Below, in pieces: positions 1-11,752 of a stretch of 64,000 bases of DNA. Both the position numbers and the translations under genes were made by a program. Location: assembly GCA_963082975.1 (NCBI GenBank), contig OY720344.1, forward strand, positions 67,050,546-67,114,545. Reading direction: 5' to 3'. The notes beneath the pieces are model-generated. The model did no database searches, was not told the origin of the DNA, and was given only the letters and a program-made list of their open reading frames with translations. Every line of letters starts with the position of its first letter. Within the stretch, counting starts at the first letter, position 1. Source of the DNA: Labia minor (taxonomy: Eukaryota > Arthropoda > Insecta > Dermaptera > Spongiphoridae).

Positions 1-479
1 GATGAATGGCTTATCGCATATTATTTTTTCAGAAAGCTGTTTACCCCTTAGGCAAAAAATATTTTGAAAATATGTTGATGTATCTATATTTCTCTTATAG
101 ATTTATTTTTTATCTTTTTTTAGTGTTTTTTTTTTAATTCTAAATATTTATGTATTAATTATAAAAGATTGAAAAATATATTTAACATTTAGGTACTGAA
201 AAATTGATATAAAGATCTATAAGATCTTTTATTAAAAAAAATTAGTCCTGGTTGTGTTTATTATTGTTTTGAATAATTTGCAGCAAGGTAAAATCACTGT
301 AAAAAATAAATACGACTAAGATAAAAAAAATTGATTTTTCTTTAAATTTTAATATTCATAAATTCATTTGTGACATCATTGAAATATTTATGTGTATCTT
401 TGAATATGTAAAAAACCTTTAAGATTTAAATCTACACCTGTTGTTTGGTTGAGTTTAAATTTTGTATATAAATTATACT

Positions 480-513
<34 letters not shown>

Positions 514-620
514 TGATTTTGGACAATTTTTTTTTTTATTTATTCATAAAATAACTTAACGGAATTTAATTATTTTTTTTTTGTGAATAAATGATTGTTT
601 AAAAAATAACTTTTTATCAG
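1..620. other. AT-rich non-coding DNA with a GA microsatellite
   Basis: No convincing gene. A (GA)n run lies at about 483-510. The stretch ends in a pyrimidine-rich tract and TTATCAG at 620, which could be the splice acceptor for the open frame that follows. Confidence 0.5.
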
Positions 621-884
621 GACAACGCCAAAAATCAAAAACAATATAAAATAAAATATAATAATAATAAAATGCCAACGAAATTGAATTCCAGGAATAT
701 AACTGTGAGAGCGCCGACATTCACATATCAGTTAAATCGACAGCTGACAATATCTGATTCGTGGTTTGTAAACTCAATATTAAAAGAGATTCCAATTCAA
801 TATGGAAGATTCACTTCAATAACACCCACCAGACAACGAAATAAAATCAAGAAAATATGCCGAGACTTCACGAATGCAATATAA
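621..884 (+). CDS. Putative terminal exon, unknown protein
   Basis: An open frame runs from a possible acceptor (TTTTTATCAG, ending at 620) to TAA at 884, giving 87 codons; an internal ATG is at 672. GC content is clearly above the flanks, and AATAAA follows near 978, which would fit a last exon and its polyadenylation signal. The predicted peptide is basic near its end (QRNKIKK) and contains TFTYQLNRQLTISDSWFVN. I see no domain and recognise no family. No upstream exon lies in the window, so the gene would start to the left. It could also be a chance open frame or a single-exon gene starting at 672. Confidence 0.3.
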   Translation, partial: DNAKNQKQYKIKYNNNKMPTKLNSRNITVRAPTFTYQLNRQLTISDSWFVNSILKEIPIQYGRFTSITPTRQRNKIKKICRDFTNAI

Positions 885-3270
885 TTGATTTTTCTTTTGA
901 ATTTTGGATATTTTTTTATCTTACTTTGTTTTTAATACTTGTATATAAGTAAAGAGTTAGATAAAATAGAAATTAAAATAAAGGAAAAAAAAATAATATA
1001 AATTATTTTTCGCAGGTAATGTTTTGAAAATATTAAATGTGTGTTGAAAATGTTTTTTTTCAAACTCAATTAAAAATAAATGTTATATGATTTTTACTAA
1101 ATACTATTTAAGAATTTTATAATAGAAATTGTTAAAAAAAAATAAATTACTATACTAGATAGTATCATTTAAGGATGAGATAAAATTATACATATATTTG
1201 TAGATTTTTTTGTGTCTAGATAAATATCTTGTAGAAATGTAAGATTTTTTAAATAGAAATGTATCGGTTTCCAATCAATTCCAATATATTTTTCCTTTTC
1301 AATTAAAAATTTTTTAAGTTTTATGGGAGTAAAGGTACTGTAATTCCGATTGACTATCGATATGCGGTTTTTGACAAATCTCCACGTTTCAAGTCATTCT
1401 AATTATAAAAAAGTGGTTTTCCGCGTGTGTGGCAGAAATCTTGATATTAAAATTCTGGTCATACGGTAAAACCGATCATAACCAAATTTTATATTAATGC
1501 TTACATGTATCATTTACGGTAAATACAATCATAAATAAAACAAAAAAATAAATTCCAAAAAGCTAAAATCGTCATAATTCCTGAACTATAAAAAAAATTA
1601 GAAAATTTGATATAATATAATTTATAGAGAATTTGATTCTAAAAATTTCATCTTTTATATGAAAAATTTTGTAAACTTTAGTTATCCAAAATAAGAAGTA
1701 TTGGAAAAGTAAAATAGCTATACTTCTTAAAATATCAAAAACTTTATTTGAAATAATTTTTAGATTTGTCCCCTTCCATTCCTCATCTCTCCTTTCAAGC
1801 TCACTTTACTTTGAATAGGACAATTAATTTTACATTTACAAAAACGTTTATACCACTATTCCTTTTATTAAAGGATTTTAAAAGTACTATATAATAAATA
1901 TTAATTTTTTTTTATATTTTAGTCATTTATAAATTATATCCTTTTCCTCCCCTTACCACTCCAATTTCATTCATTCCCTAAGCATTTAATATCATTAATT
2001 TCAAAATAATAAATACTAAATAATAATTAAAATTATTAAATTACTTGAATAGTCATATGGGAACTACTATATATATTCAATTGGTTTTAACTTAAAGTAG
2101 AGATTTATGTCATTTTGGATTGTATATCAATAATAAAATATAATTCTTTTTAAAATAATAATAATATGACTAACAAATTAAAGCATCAGAAGATTAAGAA
2201 AATAAAATAACCCAAAAGAATATTCCTGATTCTTTATTCTTGTTTTGTTTTCTTAATAACAATAAAAGAAACCAATGAATATTTATTAGAGCATTCCCAT
2301 CTCCTTTCAAATCTCTTCATTGAAAATTATAAAAAGAAAATAGAAAAATCTGCATTCAAAAAAAATTAAAAAAGTTAGTATCTAAGCTTTTGTGATTTTG
2401 TTGGGACAGGTTTGGATTTTTTGAATTTTGAAAACACAACAATTATAGCAACCTAATCTATCCCAGCGGATCGTTCAAAAATTATAAAATTGAAATTTTA
2501 AAAAAGTAGATATAAATGGAGGATGACAGATGAAATAATTTTTTTAAAAAATTAAAAAAAAAAAAATAAAATTCTAATAACATTTATAATAGGTATAACA
2601 TTATTTAAAAAAAAAATAAAAATAGATATGTAATAAATTTAAAATTAAAAATTTGAATCTGAGAAGTGAACAATATTTAATTGATACGAGATATTCTTGG
2701 AATATCCCAATCCATATTCCATTTGATTTATATTAAATTAATTTTTTAATAATAAGTTATTTTTAAATCTAAATTCAACGAAATATGATATTTATACGTT
2801 AAATTCAAACCTCAATTTATAATATATTTAGAGAATTATAAATATAATAGAATAAATATATATATATGCAGAATAGATAATTTAATAGATATATAAATAA
2901 ATATAAGAACATTTAAATCAACCTGGCGGCTATACAATATATTTATGAAATCTTATTAATATCATGGACTGTTATCAGTGTTCCCTTTAAGCTATGAACA
3001 CAGATATTTTTTAAACATAACACACAAAATATTCGTGCTCACAAGTAATGTTCACCTTCGTAAAATAAAATTTTCATTTGAATGGTAAAACACTCATTTT
3101 AAATTCCTCCGAATTCCACATTCGTAAAGCAATATTATATACCTAAGTCGGTATTAAATTTATAATGTGTATATTATAATACTATGTGTTGTACTATTCT
3201 TGAATACAATTTTTTTTTAATTCTGCACAAAAATAATTATTTATTTATTTATTGTGTAGAGGTAAATTAA
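885..3270. other. AT-rich intergenic DNA, possible old repeat
   Basis: No gene seen. The part at about 1330-1490 is richer in GC and reads like a degraded interspersed repeat, but I cannot place it in a family. The rest is A/T runs. Confidence 0.45.
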
Positions 3271-3274
3271 AAAA

Positions 3275-4025
3275 TCTGGAGTGTCTCCACTCAACTATCT
3301 CGCAATTTGAATTGGATTAAATAATGTATATTATATTTAAATCAAATTTAATTAATTAAATCATAAATTAAACTTAATAAATAATATTTATTAAACCAGC
3401 GCTTGTTTGGCTCTTTGTTGATGGCACGTGATTTGCAGTGTTAAAAAATTAATTCCGGTACTTTCAGCGATTCAATCAAGCAGAAGCAGTTTTATACAAT
3501 TTTTAATCGTGTGAAAAACTATCAAACATATATCTATTTTTGCGGTCAGTTTAGAAGAAAATTAGCTGGAGTGTCTCCACTCGACTATCTCGCAATTTGA
3601 ATTGGATTAAATAACATAATATATTATATTTAAATTAAATTTAATTAATTATAAATTATAAATAATAAATAATAAATATTAAACCAGCGCATGTTTGGCT
3701 TTTTGTTGATGGCACCACGTCACGTGTTGGCGCGTGAGATTTGCAGTGTTAAAAAATTAATTCTGGTAATTTCAGCGAATCAATCAAGCTGAAATTCTAT
3801 ATATAGCAGTTTTATACAATTATTAATCATGTGAAAAATTATCAAACATATATCTTTATTTTTACGGTCACTTTAGAGGAAAAAAAATCAAAACGTTGTA
3901 GGTAATGACCCTCTTCCGGTTGAGCTACATTTCTCAAAAGTTGATAGAAAACTATGAATTTTGAATAATGTCCATGTACCAAATTTCATCATTCTAGCTC
4001 AAACCGTTTTTGCGTAATCTTGCCT

Positions 4026-4072
<47 letters not shown>

Positions 4073-4472
4073 GACATTTTTCTCAACCTTAGTGAAAATG
4101 ATTCAGGAACCTTCAAAACGTATAAAAACATCAAAATCTCAACATCGAAAATTTTCGTGATCGCAATACTATCTCTGGCGAGATAGTAAAAAATGAAAAC
4201 GTGGTAGGTAATGACCTTCTTCCGGATGAGCTACATTTCTCAATAGAAAACTACGAATTTTGAATAATGCCCGTGTAAAAAATTTCATTATTCTAGCTCA
4301 AACTGTTTTTGCCTAATCTTGTGTACATACACATACACACACACACATATAGGGACAGACATTTTTCTTAACCTTTGTAAAAATGATTCAGGAACCTTCA
4401 AAACGTATAAAAACATCAAAATCTAGACATCGAAAACTTCGTGAACGGAATACTATCTCTGGTGAGATAGTA
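3275..4472 (+). mobile_element. Family B repeat (outer copy), split by another family B copy
   Basis: The left half is 3275-3563 and the right half 4189-4472. The 5' end reads TCTGGAGTGTCTCCAC with a small hairpin (GGAG-TGT-CTCC) followed by ACTATCTCGC. The 3' end is a hairpin, ACTATCTC-TGGT-GAGATAGT. So the 5' subterminal motif is repeated in inverse at the 3' end. Joining the halves across the insertion restores the A-tract seen in the inner copy. The structure (subterminal inverted repeats, terminal hairpin, microsatellite centre) is that of Helentron-associated non-autonomous elements; this class is inferred. Confidence 0.65.
3562..4188 (+). mobile_element. Family B repeat (inner, complete copy)
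   Basis: This is the most complete family B copy, about 625 bp. It starts with CTGGAGTGTCTCCACTCG after a short A-tract and ends in the hairpin ACTATCTCTGGCGAGATAGT. It carries a (CA)n run at about 4031-4068 followed by ACAGACATTTTTCTCAACC. It has no coding capacity. Other copies are at 23557-24157 (-), about 31530-31651 (-) and 58456-60221 (-, interrupted). Confidence 0.7.
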
Positions 4473-4475
4473 ATA

Positions 4476-5133
4476 AGTTGACCTGTGGCCAGGTCCGAAC
4501 CGACCTACGGTTTGAAATAAATTAATTTCCAGCTACAGAAACAATTTCAAATAATTTTAATATATCTATTAATGTAATAAAAAACAGATAGGCATATAAC
4601 ATAAATATTTTTAATTTTATTTTATTTATAATATATAGCTGAGGTAGCCGGCGTTACCCGGCGTTACCCGAGGCTGTGTCGTCATGAAGGGCTGGGTGAC
4701 GTCATATAATTTTAAATTAAGAAAAACATAATGAAGATGATTTTTCCCGAGGATAAAACCAATACATTCGTGGTGATATGTAAAAAAATCTCCTTATGTG
4801 AAATTTGGTGCGAAAATAACCCTTCCCTTCTTATCGCCGATCGCTAATACTACCACTTCCGGTTTCCGGATTTGCACCAAAAGTTGATCAATTCATCCCA
4901 CTGATGCATTAAGTAAATATACCAAATTTCATCAAAATCGGTTGAGCCGTTCAGGCTGTACACATCTATACGGACGGACGGACGGACAGACGGACAGACG
5001 GACGGACAGACATCATGCTAAAAATACTTTTTTCTGTTAAGAAAATGCATGATTCGTGGAGATATGTAAAAATCTCCACATGTGAAATTTGGTGTGAAAA
5101 CAATACCTCCCTTACTATCGTCGGTCGGTAAAA
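4476..5133 (+). mobile_element. Family A repeat, full-length copy A1
   Basis: It begins AGTTGACCTGTGGCCAGGTC, where GACCTG-TGGC-CAGGTC is a hairpin, and ends CGTCGGTCGGTAAAA. Subterminal ACCGACC near the 5' end is the inverse of GGTCGGT at the 3' end, although this copy has ACCGACCTACGG at the 5' site. The centre holds a GGAC/AGAC microsatellite at about 4973-5010. There is no open frame of note. It starts within a few bases of the 3' end of the outer family B copy. Confidence 0.7.
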
Positions 5134-7070
5134 ATTAAAAGTTCAGCAGTAATGAATTGCGCCTCTAGTGGTGGGTTCAAGAACAAGCTTTCCTACTTGT
5201 TATGTATGTTTATGTTTGTTATTATGTTACGGGAAGCCATTTTATGAACACGTATTAAGATATTTTGTTAATAAATTCTATGTGTATTTTACGTTTCATA
5301 TTTATTTGTTTATCACTTTTTTACTTTATTTATTAATTAAACATTTGAAAAAATTGAAGACAATTAAATAAATGCATATACAGATAAAAAAATTTAGAGG
5401 GAACATTGACTGATATATAATTATTTATTATAGAACTATATATATTAAACTTTTCCATATTTTTTCCCTAGGTATTTCTTACACATTTACTATTTATGAA
5501 ATATCTCGAATAAAGTAATATAAATGTAAAAACTAAAATATTTTAATGTAGATATTATAAAATGAACTAAATATTAAAAAAAATTACGAAATTGTTAATC
5601 TGATTTGGAATTTGTGTCACTTTTTTAATTATTGAGAAATAATATTGATAAATTTTATATAATATTTCTTCTTTTTTGAGATTATTTCATATTCAATTAT
5701 AATTCGATAATATAATTTATAAATAAGAAATCAATTTTGTGTTTTTCTTTTTTATTAAATCAATTTATATAAGAATGTTTTCTCAGACTACATTATATTG
5801 TTATTTTTTATATATTTTTTTATAAGTAGTCAATAGCGTTAATTCGATATGCTTACAATGTATTTATGAATGATCAAATAGTATAGAGAATAAAACTAAG
5901 AAAATATATTTGAAAGTGGAAGGAAAAAAAACTATGCTTCATTTTTGGATGTATTAATTGTAATTTTTTTTTAAAAGATTTTTTTTCTTGATCATTTTAT
6001 AATCAATTATAATTCATTAATAGGTTTACATAAATGTTAAAAGAACTTTAAAAGTGTATTTGGGGAGGTTATTATTAGTAATTCATTAATGATTTGTAGT
6101 CCAGTGATTCAATTAACAATATAAATTAAATGAAATTAAAATTAAAATTAAAAAAAAAAAAATATAAAAAATAACATTCAATATTTTCAAGTGCAAAAGA
6201 CCTTGGAGCCATATAAATCATAGTATTAATAAATATTAAATGGAAAGAGAAATTAAATTTCTCATTTTTTTGCCAAAATCATCGTTTCGGAACAAGCATT
6301 TGGGTGAAGGTTAAATAAAAATCGGATTTTTAATTTATTACTCGACGACAGAAGAAACAAAAATGAAACAGTAAGAAAAATCGATAGACAAGTATTTTTT
6401 TAAAGATATTTTTGAACTTCTTAAGAGATTTTAAGATATCTATAAATTTTACTAAAGACGTAACATATTTTGAAATTTATGTTTATTCAAATCAACATGC
6501 ATTTATCATCTTATTATTGTAATAACAATTATTGTTTATCATTATATATATCAGTAGTATGATAGGCTATATTAGGAATGGAATCATGGCTCAATATGGA
6601 CTATAGGACTGATCATTCGGTGATGATGTCACTTAAATTAGATGATTATATCTTTCACGTTATTTCCTAACGTTTCCACAGAAAATGAAGCACTAAGTGA
6701 ACACATAACAATCAAGAATTACCATTAAAATAATCAAATCAAATTAACTACATCCTAATTGGATGAATCATTTTAAATATTTATAATCTCATAAAATAAG
6801 AAACTATAATCTTATTATATTGAATCAGCCTAAATTGGGAAATTGTAGATACTTCGAGCATTATTATAGTATTATATTATACTTGAGTATCCAGATATGG
6901 GTATAATTTTACAATCCTTTATGACAAATTTTAAATATCATTATAAATTTAATTTCACTTTCAAAAAAATTTATACATATATTTAAATGTTTTTATATAT
7001 CGAATATTAGATCAAAAAATAAAATATATAGTAATGTCAAAAGCAAATAAAAATTAAAAAATATTTATAT
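5134..7070. other. AT-rich intergenic DNA
   Basis: No supported gene. A short open frame at 5168-5371 is a hydrophobic, low-complexity run typical of AT-rich chance frames. The rest is A/T-rich without recognisable repeats. Confidence 0.45.
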
Positions 7071-7074
7071 AAGA

Positions 7075-7290
7075 GACACCAATCAGGCTTGACAAGGATA
7101 TTTCCCTCTAGCTGGGGACTTTGGGGATGAGGTCCAACCAGCCTGAGTGATCAAAATTGGGAATCTACTTGAAATAATATGTAGCGATCTTGGGTCAAAA
7201 AAAATCAAGAAAAGGTAGAGAGGATCAGTTGTACTGATCATTGTACCTCTACCTACTTCGCTTAGACGGCAACCTACTTGATAGCATAGG
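7075..7290 (+). mobile_element. SINE-like repeat body
   Basis: The block with GATGAGGTCCAACCAGCC, AAATCAAGAAAAGGTAGAGAGG and CTACCTACTTCGCTTAGACGG matches, with divergence, the body of the repeat at about 15000-15240, and its 3' part matches 38265-38345. The related copy at 15000 has a tRNA-like head, so a tRNA-derived SINE is likely. Confidence 0.5.
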
Positions 7291-7647
7291 ATGTCAAAAA
7301 GTAAGAGTTATTTTTAAAGAATATTTAATACATAGGTAATTTACATCTCAGTGTAGTTGTAGATGTTTAACCATGAACAAAAAAATTATTTTACATTAAA
7401 TTTTTAAGAATATTGATTCTAGAATATGATTAAGATAATTTGTTCACTAATATAATTTTAAACTTCATAATCAAAATGTATATTTTTTCACTATTTTATG
7501 TGATAAGAGAGAAGCTATCATAAATTAACTATTTCTATTTTATCTTTTAACCATATGTATCGGTGTTTTGTTTATTGAATTAATTAATTCATTTAATATA
7601 TACAATATTATTTTATATATTGGAAAAATAGATATTTTAGCCTTTCA

Positions 7648-7844
7648 TTAATAGATCCCTAAAGGAAAACATACAGCATAGGGATAGTTGTACCTATGGT
7701 GAGTAGTCATTTGGAAACCATACGTGGTGTTGGATTTTATAATCAAACCATTCGGAGTCATGTTGCACCCCCAATGGAATAAATTTCGTAAATGTTGAGA
7801 GGTTTGTGTAGGATCAGAACCTACTAGGAATGGAGGGAATACAT
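7648..7844 (-). CDS. Putative last exon, unknown protein
   Basis: Read on the minus strand, an acceptor (TTTGTATGTTGCAG) is followed by 65 open codons to TAA at 7650-7648. The peptide contains FPPFLVGSDPTQTSQHLRNL, then FHWGCNMTPNGLIIK, and ends YPYAVCFPLGIY. It is rich in His, Tyr, Pro and Cys and unlike the low-complexity frames around it; GC content rises over this block. The exon starts with two bases of a split codon, so it needs a preceding exon ending with one base. I did not find that exon, and I do not recognise the family. Confidence 0.4.
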
Positions 7845-8349
7845 CTGCAACATACAAACAAATATTATATTAATAACCATATTAAAATGTTCATCAAATT
7901 GTAACTTAAATTCTAATAAAATCAACAATAATATCTTTGAGTATTTCATTTTAATTTGATTTTCAATTTTATAATTATAGATATGAAATTTTATTATTTT
8001 TAATTTATGGGAAAAATATGGAAATGTAATAATCATTAAGAATTGATATTCTAATATTCAAATTGTATTAAGTCCATGAAAGAATTAAATTAAAAAAAAA
8101 ATAAATATAATAAAATCACCAAAAAATTATTAATGAAATGTGTATAGAAGTAATTTCATTTAAAAGGGAAAAACATTAATAATGACAAAAAAAAAAGAAA
8201 TATGTATTTAAATATTATTACTTAAATATATAAATAAATAACACTTTTTCAAAAATCAATTTCTTTTTTAAAAGATTTAAAATAAACTAAAAAAGGTTGT
8301 TTAAAAAAATAATAAAAATAAAATAAAATAAAATAAATATAATTATTAT
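7845..8349. other. AT-rich DNA, no feature seen
   Basis: A/T runs only. If the exon at 7648-7844 is real, this would be its upstream intron. Confidence 0.4.
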
Positions 8350-8685
8350 CAGGGCCGTTCCGACCCGGAGGTGCAGGGAGTGCAGGGCACCCGGACGGCA
8401 TACCTAGGGGGGGGGCGGCGCGAGCCGCCTTTAAAGTACTTATTCATTTTGTTTTTTTAATTTTTTTCAATGTGGTTCTAGAAAAAAAAAGTCAAATGAT
8501 TTTGCGATCAGGATATTATACTTTCGATTTTTTTTTCAATTTTTGAAAAAACTAAATTAACTTAAATTTACTTTATCTTTTTTATTTGTAAGTTTTTAAC
8601 AACTTTGGGAGAAGGGGTTGGGTTAGAGAAGGAGCGGTAAAATTATTCTCGCACCCGGGCGGCATATACCCTAGGAACGGCCCTG
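8350..8685. mobile_element. hAT-type MITE, CAGGGCCGTTCC family
   Basis: Terminal inverted repeats are CAGGGCCGTTCCGACCC and its inverse, TAGGAACGGCCCTG. The flanks ATTATTAT (8342-8349) and ATGATTAT (8686-8693) agree at 6 of 8 positions, as expected for an old 8 bp hAT duplication. A poly-G run lies near 8408. A truncated copy is at 57480-57591. Confidence 0.65.
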
Positions 8686-8900
8686 ATGATTATAAGCAAT
8701 TTAATTGAACAGATTCTTAATATGAATTATATGAGATACAATTCAATACAGATTAAAATCTTTTTATAAACATTTTTTAGATACAAAGTTTCTAGATTAT
8801 TTTTTTTATTTCTAAAGAAATATATAAATGTATTTAAAATTCGGACTTATGTATGATATTACTCAATCATTCTTCAGCAGAACTCTAATAACACTAAGAT

Positions 8901-9710
8901 TAGAGTGATCAAACGTCCCGGTTTTCCGGGATTGTCCCGATTTTAGGTGCTCTGTCCCGACGAGAATCGGGCAGTCTTCGGAACAGCCTATTTTCTCCAT
9001 TTTAAATTTTTAGGTCCGACGAGTGTAAAAAATGTTTTTCCGAGTTGGCTCTTAAACATTTTCGATTTTTACCGACCGACAATAGTAAGGGAGGTATTGT
9101 TTTCACACCAAATTTCACATGTGGAGATTTTTACATATCTCCACGAATCAAGCATTTTCTTAACAGAAAAAAGTATTTTAAGCATGATGTCTGTCCGTCC
9201 GTCCGTCCGTCCGTCCGTATAGATGTGTACAGCCTGAACGGCTCAACGGATTTTGATGAAATTTGGTATATTTACTTAATGCATGAGTGGGATGAATTGA
9301 TCAACTTTTGGTGCAAATCCGGAAACCGGAAGTGGTAGTATTAGCGATCGACGTTAGGAAGGGAAGGGTTATTTTCGCACCAACATCCAGCCATTCATCA
9401 CATCACATCCTGGTCTTACATATATATTCTAAATAAAATAAAATTAAAAATATTTATGTTATATCCATATTTGTTTTTTATTACATTAATAGATATATTA
9501 AAATTATTTGAAATTGTTTCTGTAGCTGGAATTTAATTTACTTCAAACCGACGGTCGGTTCGGACGTGGCCACAGGTCAACTTATTCAATATGGTTATAA
9601 GTATCACCAAGTGTGGCCACCCCTGATATATAATATAATATATGACAATGACTCCAATGTGTTTTTTTACCAATGTCCCGGTTTGGTGTTTTCGAAATAT
9701 GGTCACCCTA
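8901..9710. mobile_element. hAT-type element with TAGRGTGAYCA ends, interrupted by family A
   Basis: The left end is TAGAGTGATCAAACGTCCCGG and the right end TGGTCACCCTA. ACTAAGAT (8893-8900) and CCAAAGAT (9711-9718) agree at 6 of 8 positions. GTCCCG motifs lie inside each end. The family A copy 9067-9582 accounts for most of the interior, so the original element was about 290 bp and non-autonomous. Confidence 0.6.
9067..9582 (-). mobile_element. Family A repeat, copy A2
   Basis: Inverted copy from TTTTACCGACCGAC to CACAGGTCAACT, with a (CCGT)n centre near 9193-9220. It sits inside the hAT-type element 8901-9710. Open frames across it come from the repeat itself and are not genes. Confidence 0.7.
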
Positions 9711-9871
9711 CCAAAGATCTATTATCAATTATATTTGGGACCGGGTATTTACAACGTTCTAAAAATTAATTAAATAAAATTTGTAAAAATAGTTTTATTA
9801 TGATATCTATTTATTAGAAGTCGTTTTATATTTCATTTGATTTTTAAACTAAAAATTTTTAATTTCATGAT

Positions 9872-10070
9872 TATGGCCAAGTCCGAACCGACAGTTAAGT
9901 AAATATACCAAATTTCATCAAAATCCGTTGAGCCATTCAAGCTGTACACATCTATACGGACGGACGGACAGACTTCATGCTAAAAATAATTTTTTCTGTT
10001 AAGAATATGCATGATTCGTGGAGATATGTAAAAATCTCCACATGTGAAATTTGTTGTGAAAACAATACCA
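9872..10070 (+). mobile_element. Family A repeat, internally deleted copy A3
   Basis: The 5' end (GGCCAAGTCCGAACCGAC) joins directly to the middle (AGTTAAGTAAATATACC), so about 400 bp are missing. The copy ends at AAAACAATACC, before the usual terminal GGTCGGT. Confidence 0.6.
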
Positions 10071-10179
10071 AACATCATTTGCAACGGGCTCGACTATTGA
10101 TTATTTCCTAAAACAAAGTAAGCAATATTATTTATATTTAAATTTATATTTTGAAAATTTTCAAATTTGAGTGAAAACG

Positions 10180-10339
10180 AAAATCCAAATGAAATAAAAA
10201 ATATACTGATTGAATTAAAATCAATTAAAATCTTTTGCTTACAGACTTTCAACACCTTACTATGAATTACATTGGGGGTACAGGGGGCGGAGCCCCCTGT
10301 CTAGCTTCGCGGAGCGCCTCTGGCGCTCTGGGAATCTAG
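10180..10339 (+). mobile_element. Helitron 3' end fragment
   Basis: A GC-rich block with two hairpins, CAGGGGGC-GGA-GCCCCCTG and AGCGCC-TCT-GGCGCT (10313-10327), is followed by CTAG at 10336-10339 and then T. A hairpin just before CTRR, with T following, is the standard Helitron 3' terminus. The same block recurs at 62630-62772. No helicase is encoded here. Confidence 0.65.
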
Positions 10340-10340
10340 T

Positions 10341-10655
10341 ATTATTTTAATATTGATATTATTATTAATAATATATATATGTAGGTACATATGGAAACTT
10401 ATTATATTTAGTATATTTAGTAGAATAGTAAATAAATAAAAGTTAAAAATCAACACATTAATAAAATTTAATAAATTAACAAATTTATAATAATATATAA
10501 ATAAATATATTGGATTCTTTATTCAAATCGAAATATAAAATTGACTATAAATTTAATTTGAATAACTTACACAATATAAATAAGACTAATTTCTAATAAT
10601 AAAAACTTTTATAATAAATTACAATTTTTTTTATCATATATTAAAATTTATAAGG
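10341..10655. other. AT-rich DNA, no feature seen
   Basis: A/T runs only. Confidence 0.4.
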
Positions 10656-10659
10656 AAGG

Positions 10660-10790
10660 TATGGGACTTCAGGGGTTTAGTGGCTAGCATCACAGTCTAT
10701 TACAATGTAAGTCTCGGGTTCGGGCCTATGAAAATTCAAGAATTAATTATTTCTCTTTAAATCCTCAGGGCCTATCCGAAAATAATAATA
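10660..10790 (+). mobile_element. tRNA-derived SINE head
   Basis: GGTTTAGTGGCTAGCATCAC resembles a pol III A box region and CTCGGGTTCGGGCC a B box, spaced as in a tRNA. The sequence lacks a full cloverleaf, so it is a SINE rather than a tRNA gene. Confidence 0.55.
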
Positions 10791-11142
10791 ATACGTATTA
10801 GTGATTTTAATATAAATTCGACTCTTCAATCTCAATGGATTATTAAGATACGCTACTTCTCAAAATAAGATTAAGATTTTCAAAGTGTTTTTCTTTCAGA
10901 ATGATTTGTAACTATTTAGTATTGTAATATTTTTTGAAGATTTTATCAAACATTTTCAGATTGTTCATTGTTATTATTATTATTTTAGATGATTAAATTG
11001 TCTCATCATTCCTCGAAACAGTGATTACTATTATTATTACTATTATACAGAAATATTAACTTAATGTTTTAATATTATTCTTCAAATATTTGATGTAGTG
11101 AGTGAGTTGCCTTTTTGGTTTATTCGATGATTTCTAAAAATA

Positions 11143-11752
11143 AGTTGACCTGTGGCAGGTCCGAACCGACCGACGGTTTGAAATAAATTAATTTCCAGCT
11201 ACAGAAACAATTTCAAATAGTTTTAATATATCTATTAATGTAATAAAAAACAGATATGGATATAACATAATTTTATTTTATTTATAATATATATGTAAGA
11301 CCAGGCTGTGACGTCATGAATGGCTGGATGATGTCTTATAATTTTAATTAAGAAAAAACTAATAAAGATGATTTTTCTCGAGGATAAAACCAATACAAAG
11401 TGCATGATTCGTGATGATATGTAAAAAATCTCCTTATGTGAAATTTGGTGCGAAAATAACCCTTCCCTTCCTATCGTCGATCGCTAATACTACCACTTCC
11501 GGTTTCCGGATTTGCACCAAAAGTTGATCAATTCATCCCATTGATGCATTAAGTAAATATACCAAATTTCATCAAAATCCGTTGAGCCGTTCAGGCTGTA
11601 CACATCTATACGGACGGACGGACGGACAGACATCATGCTAAAAATACTTTTTTCTGTTTAGAAAATGCATGATTCATGGAGACATGTAAAAATCTCCACA
11701 TGTGAAATTTGGTGTGAAACAATACCTTCCTTACTATCGTCGGTCGGTAAAA
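11143..11752 (+). mobile_element. Family A repeat, copy A4
   Basis: From AGTTGACCTGTGG to GTCGGTCGGTAAAA. This copy has the perfect subterminal pair ACCGACCGACGG and CGTCGGTCGGT, and a GGAC microsatellite at about 11613-11628. It belongs to the subfamily with GTAAGACCAGGCTGTGACGTC in the middle. Confidence 0.7.

Noticed and set aside
4031..4068. CRISPR-like or telomeric tandem array
   Set aside because: It is a plain CA microsatellite inside family B; no spaced repeats occur anywhere in the window.
5168..5371. 67-codon hydrophobic frame
   Set aside because: Low-complexity A/T-rich translation with no splice or start support.
9045..9338. Open frames over family A (also at 45601, 48229, 59265)
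   Set aside because: They recur in every copy because the repeat recurs, include the CCGT microsatellite and have no protein character.
10660..10790. tRNA gene
   Set aside because: A and B box-like motifs are present but no cloverleaf can be formed; a SINE is more likely.
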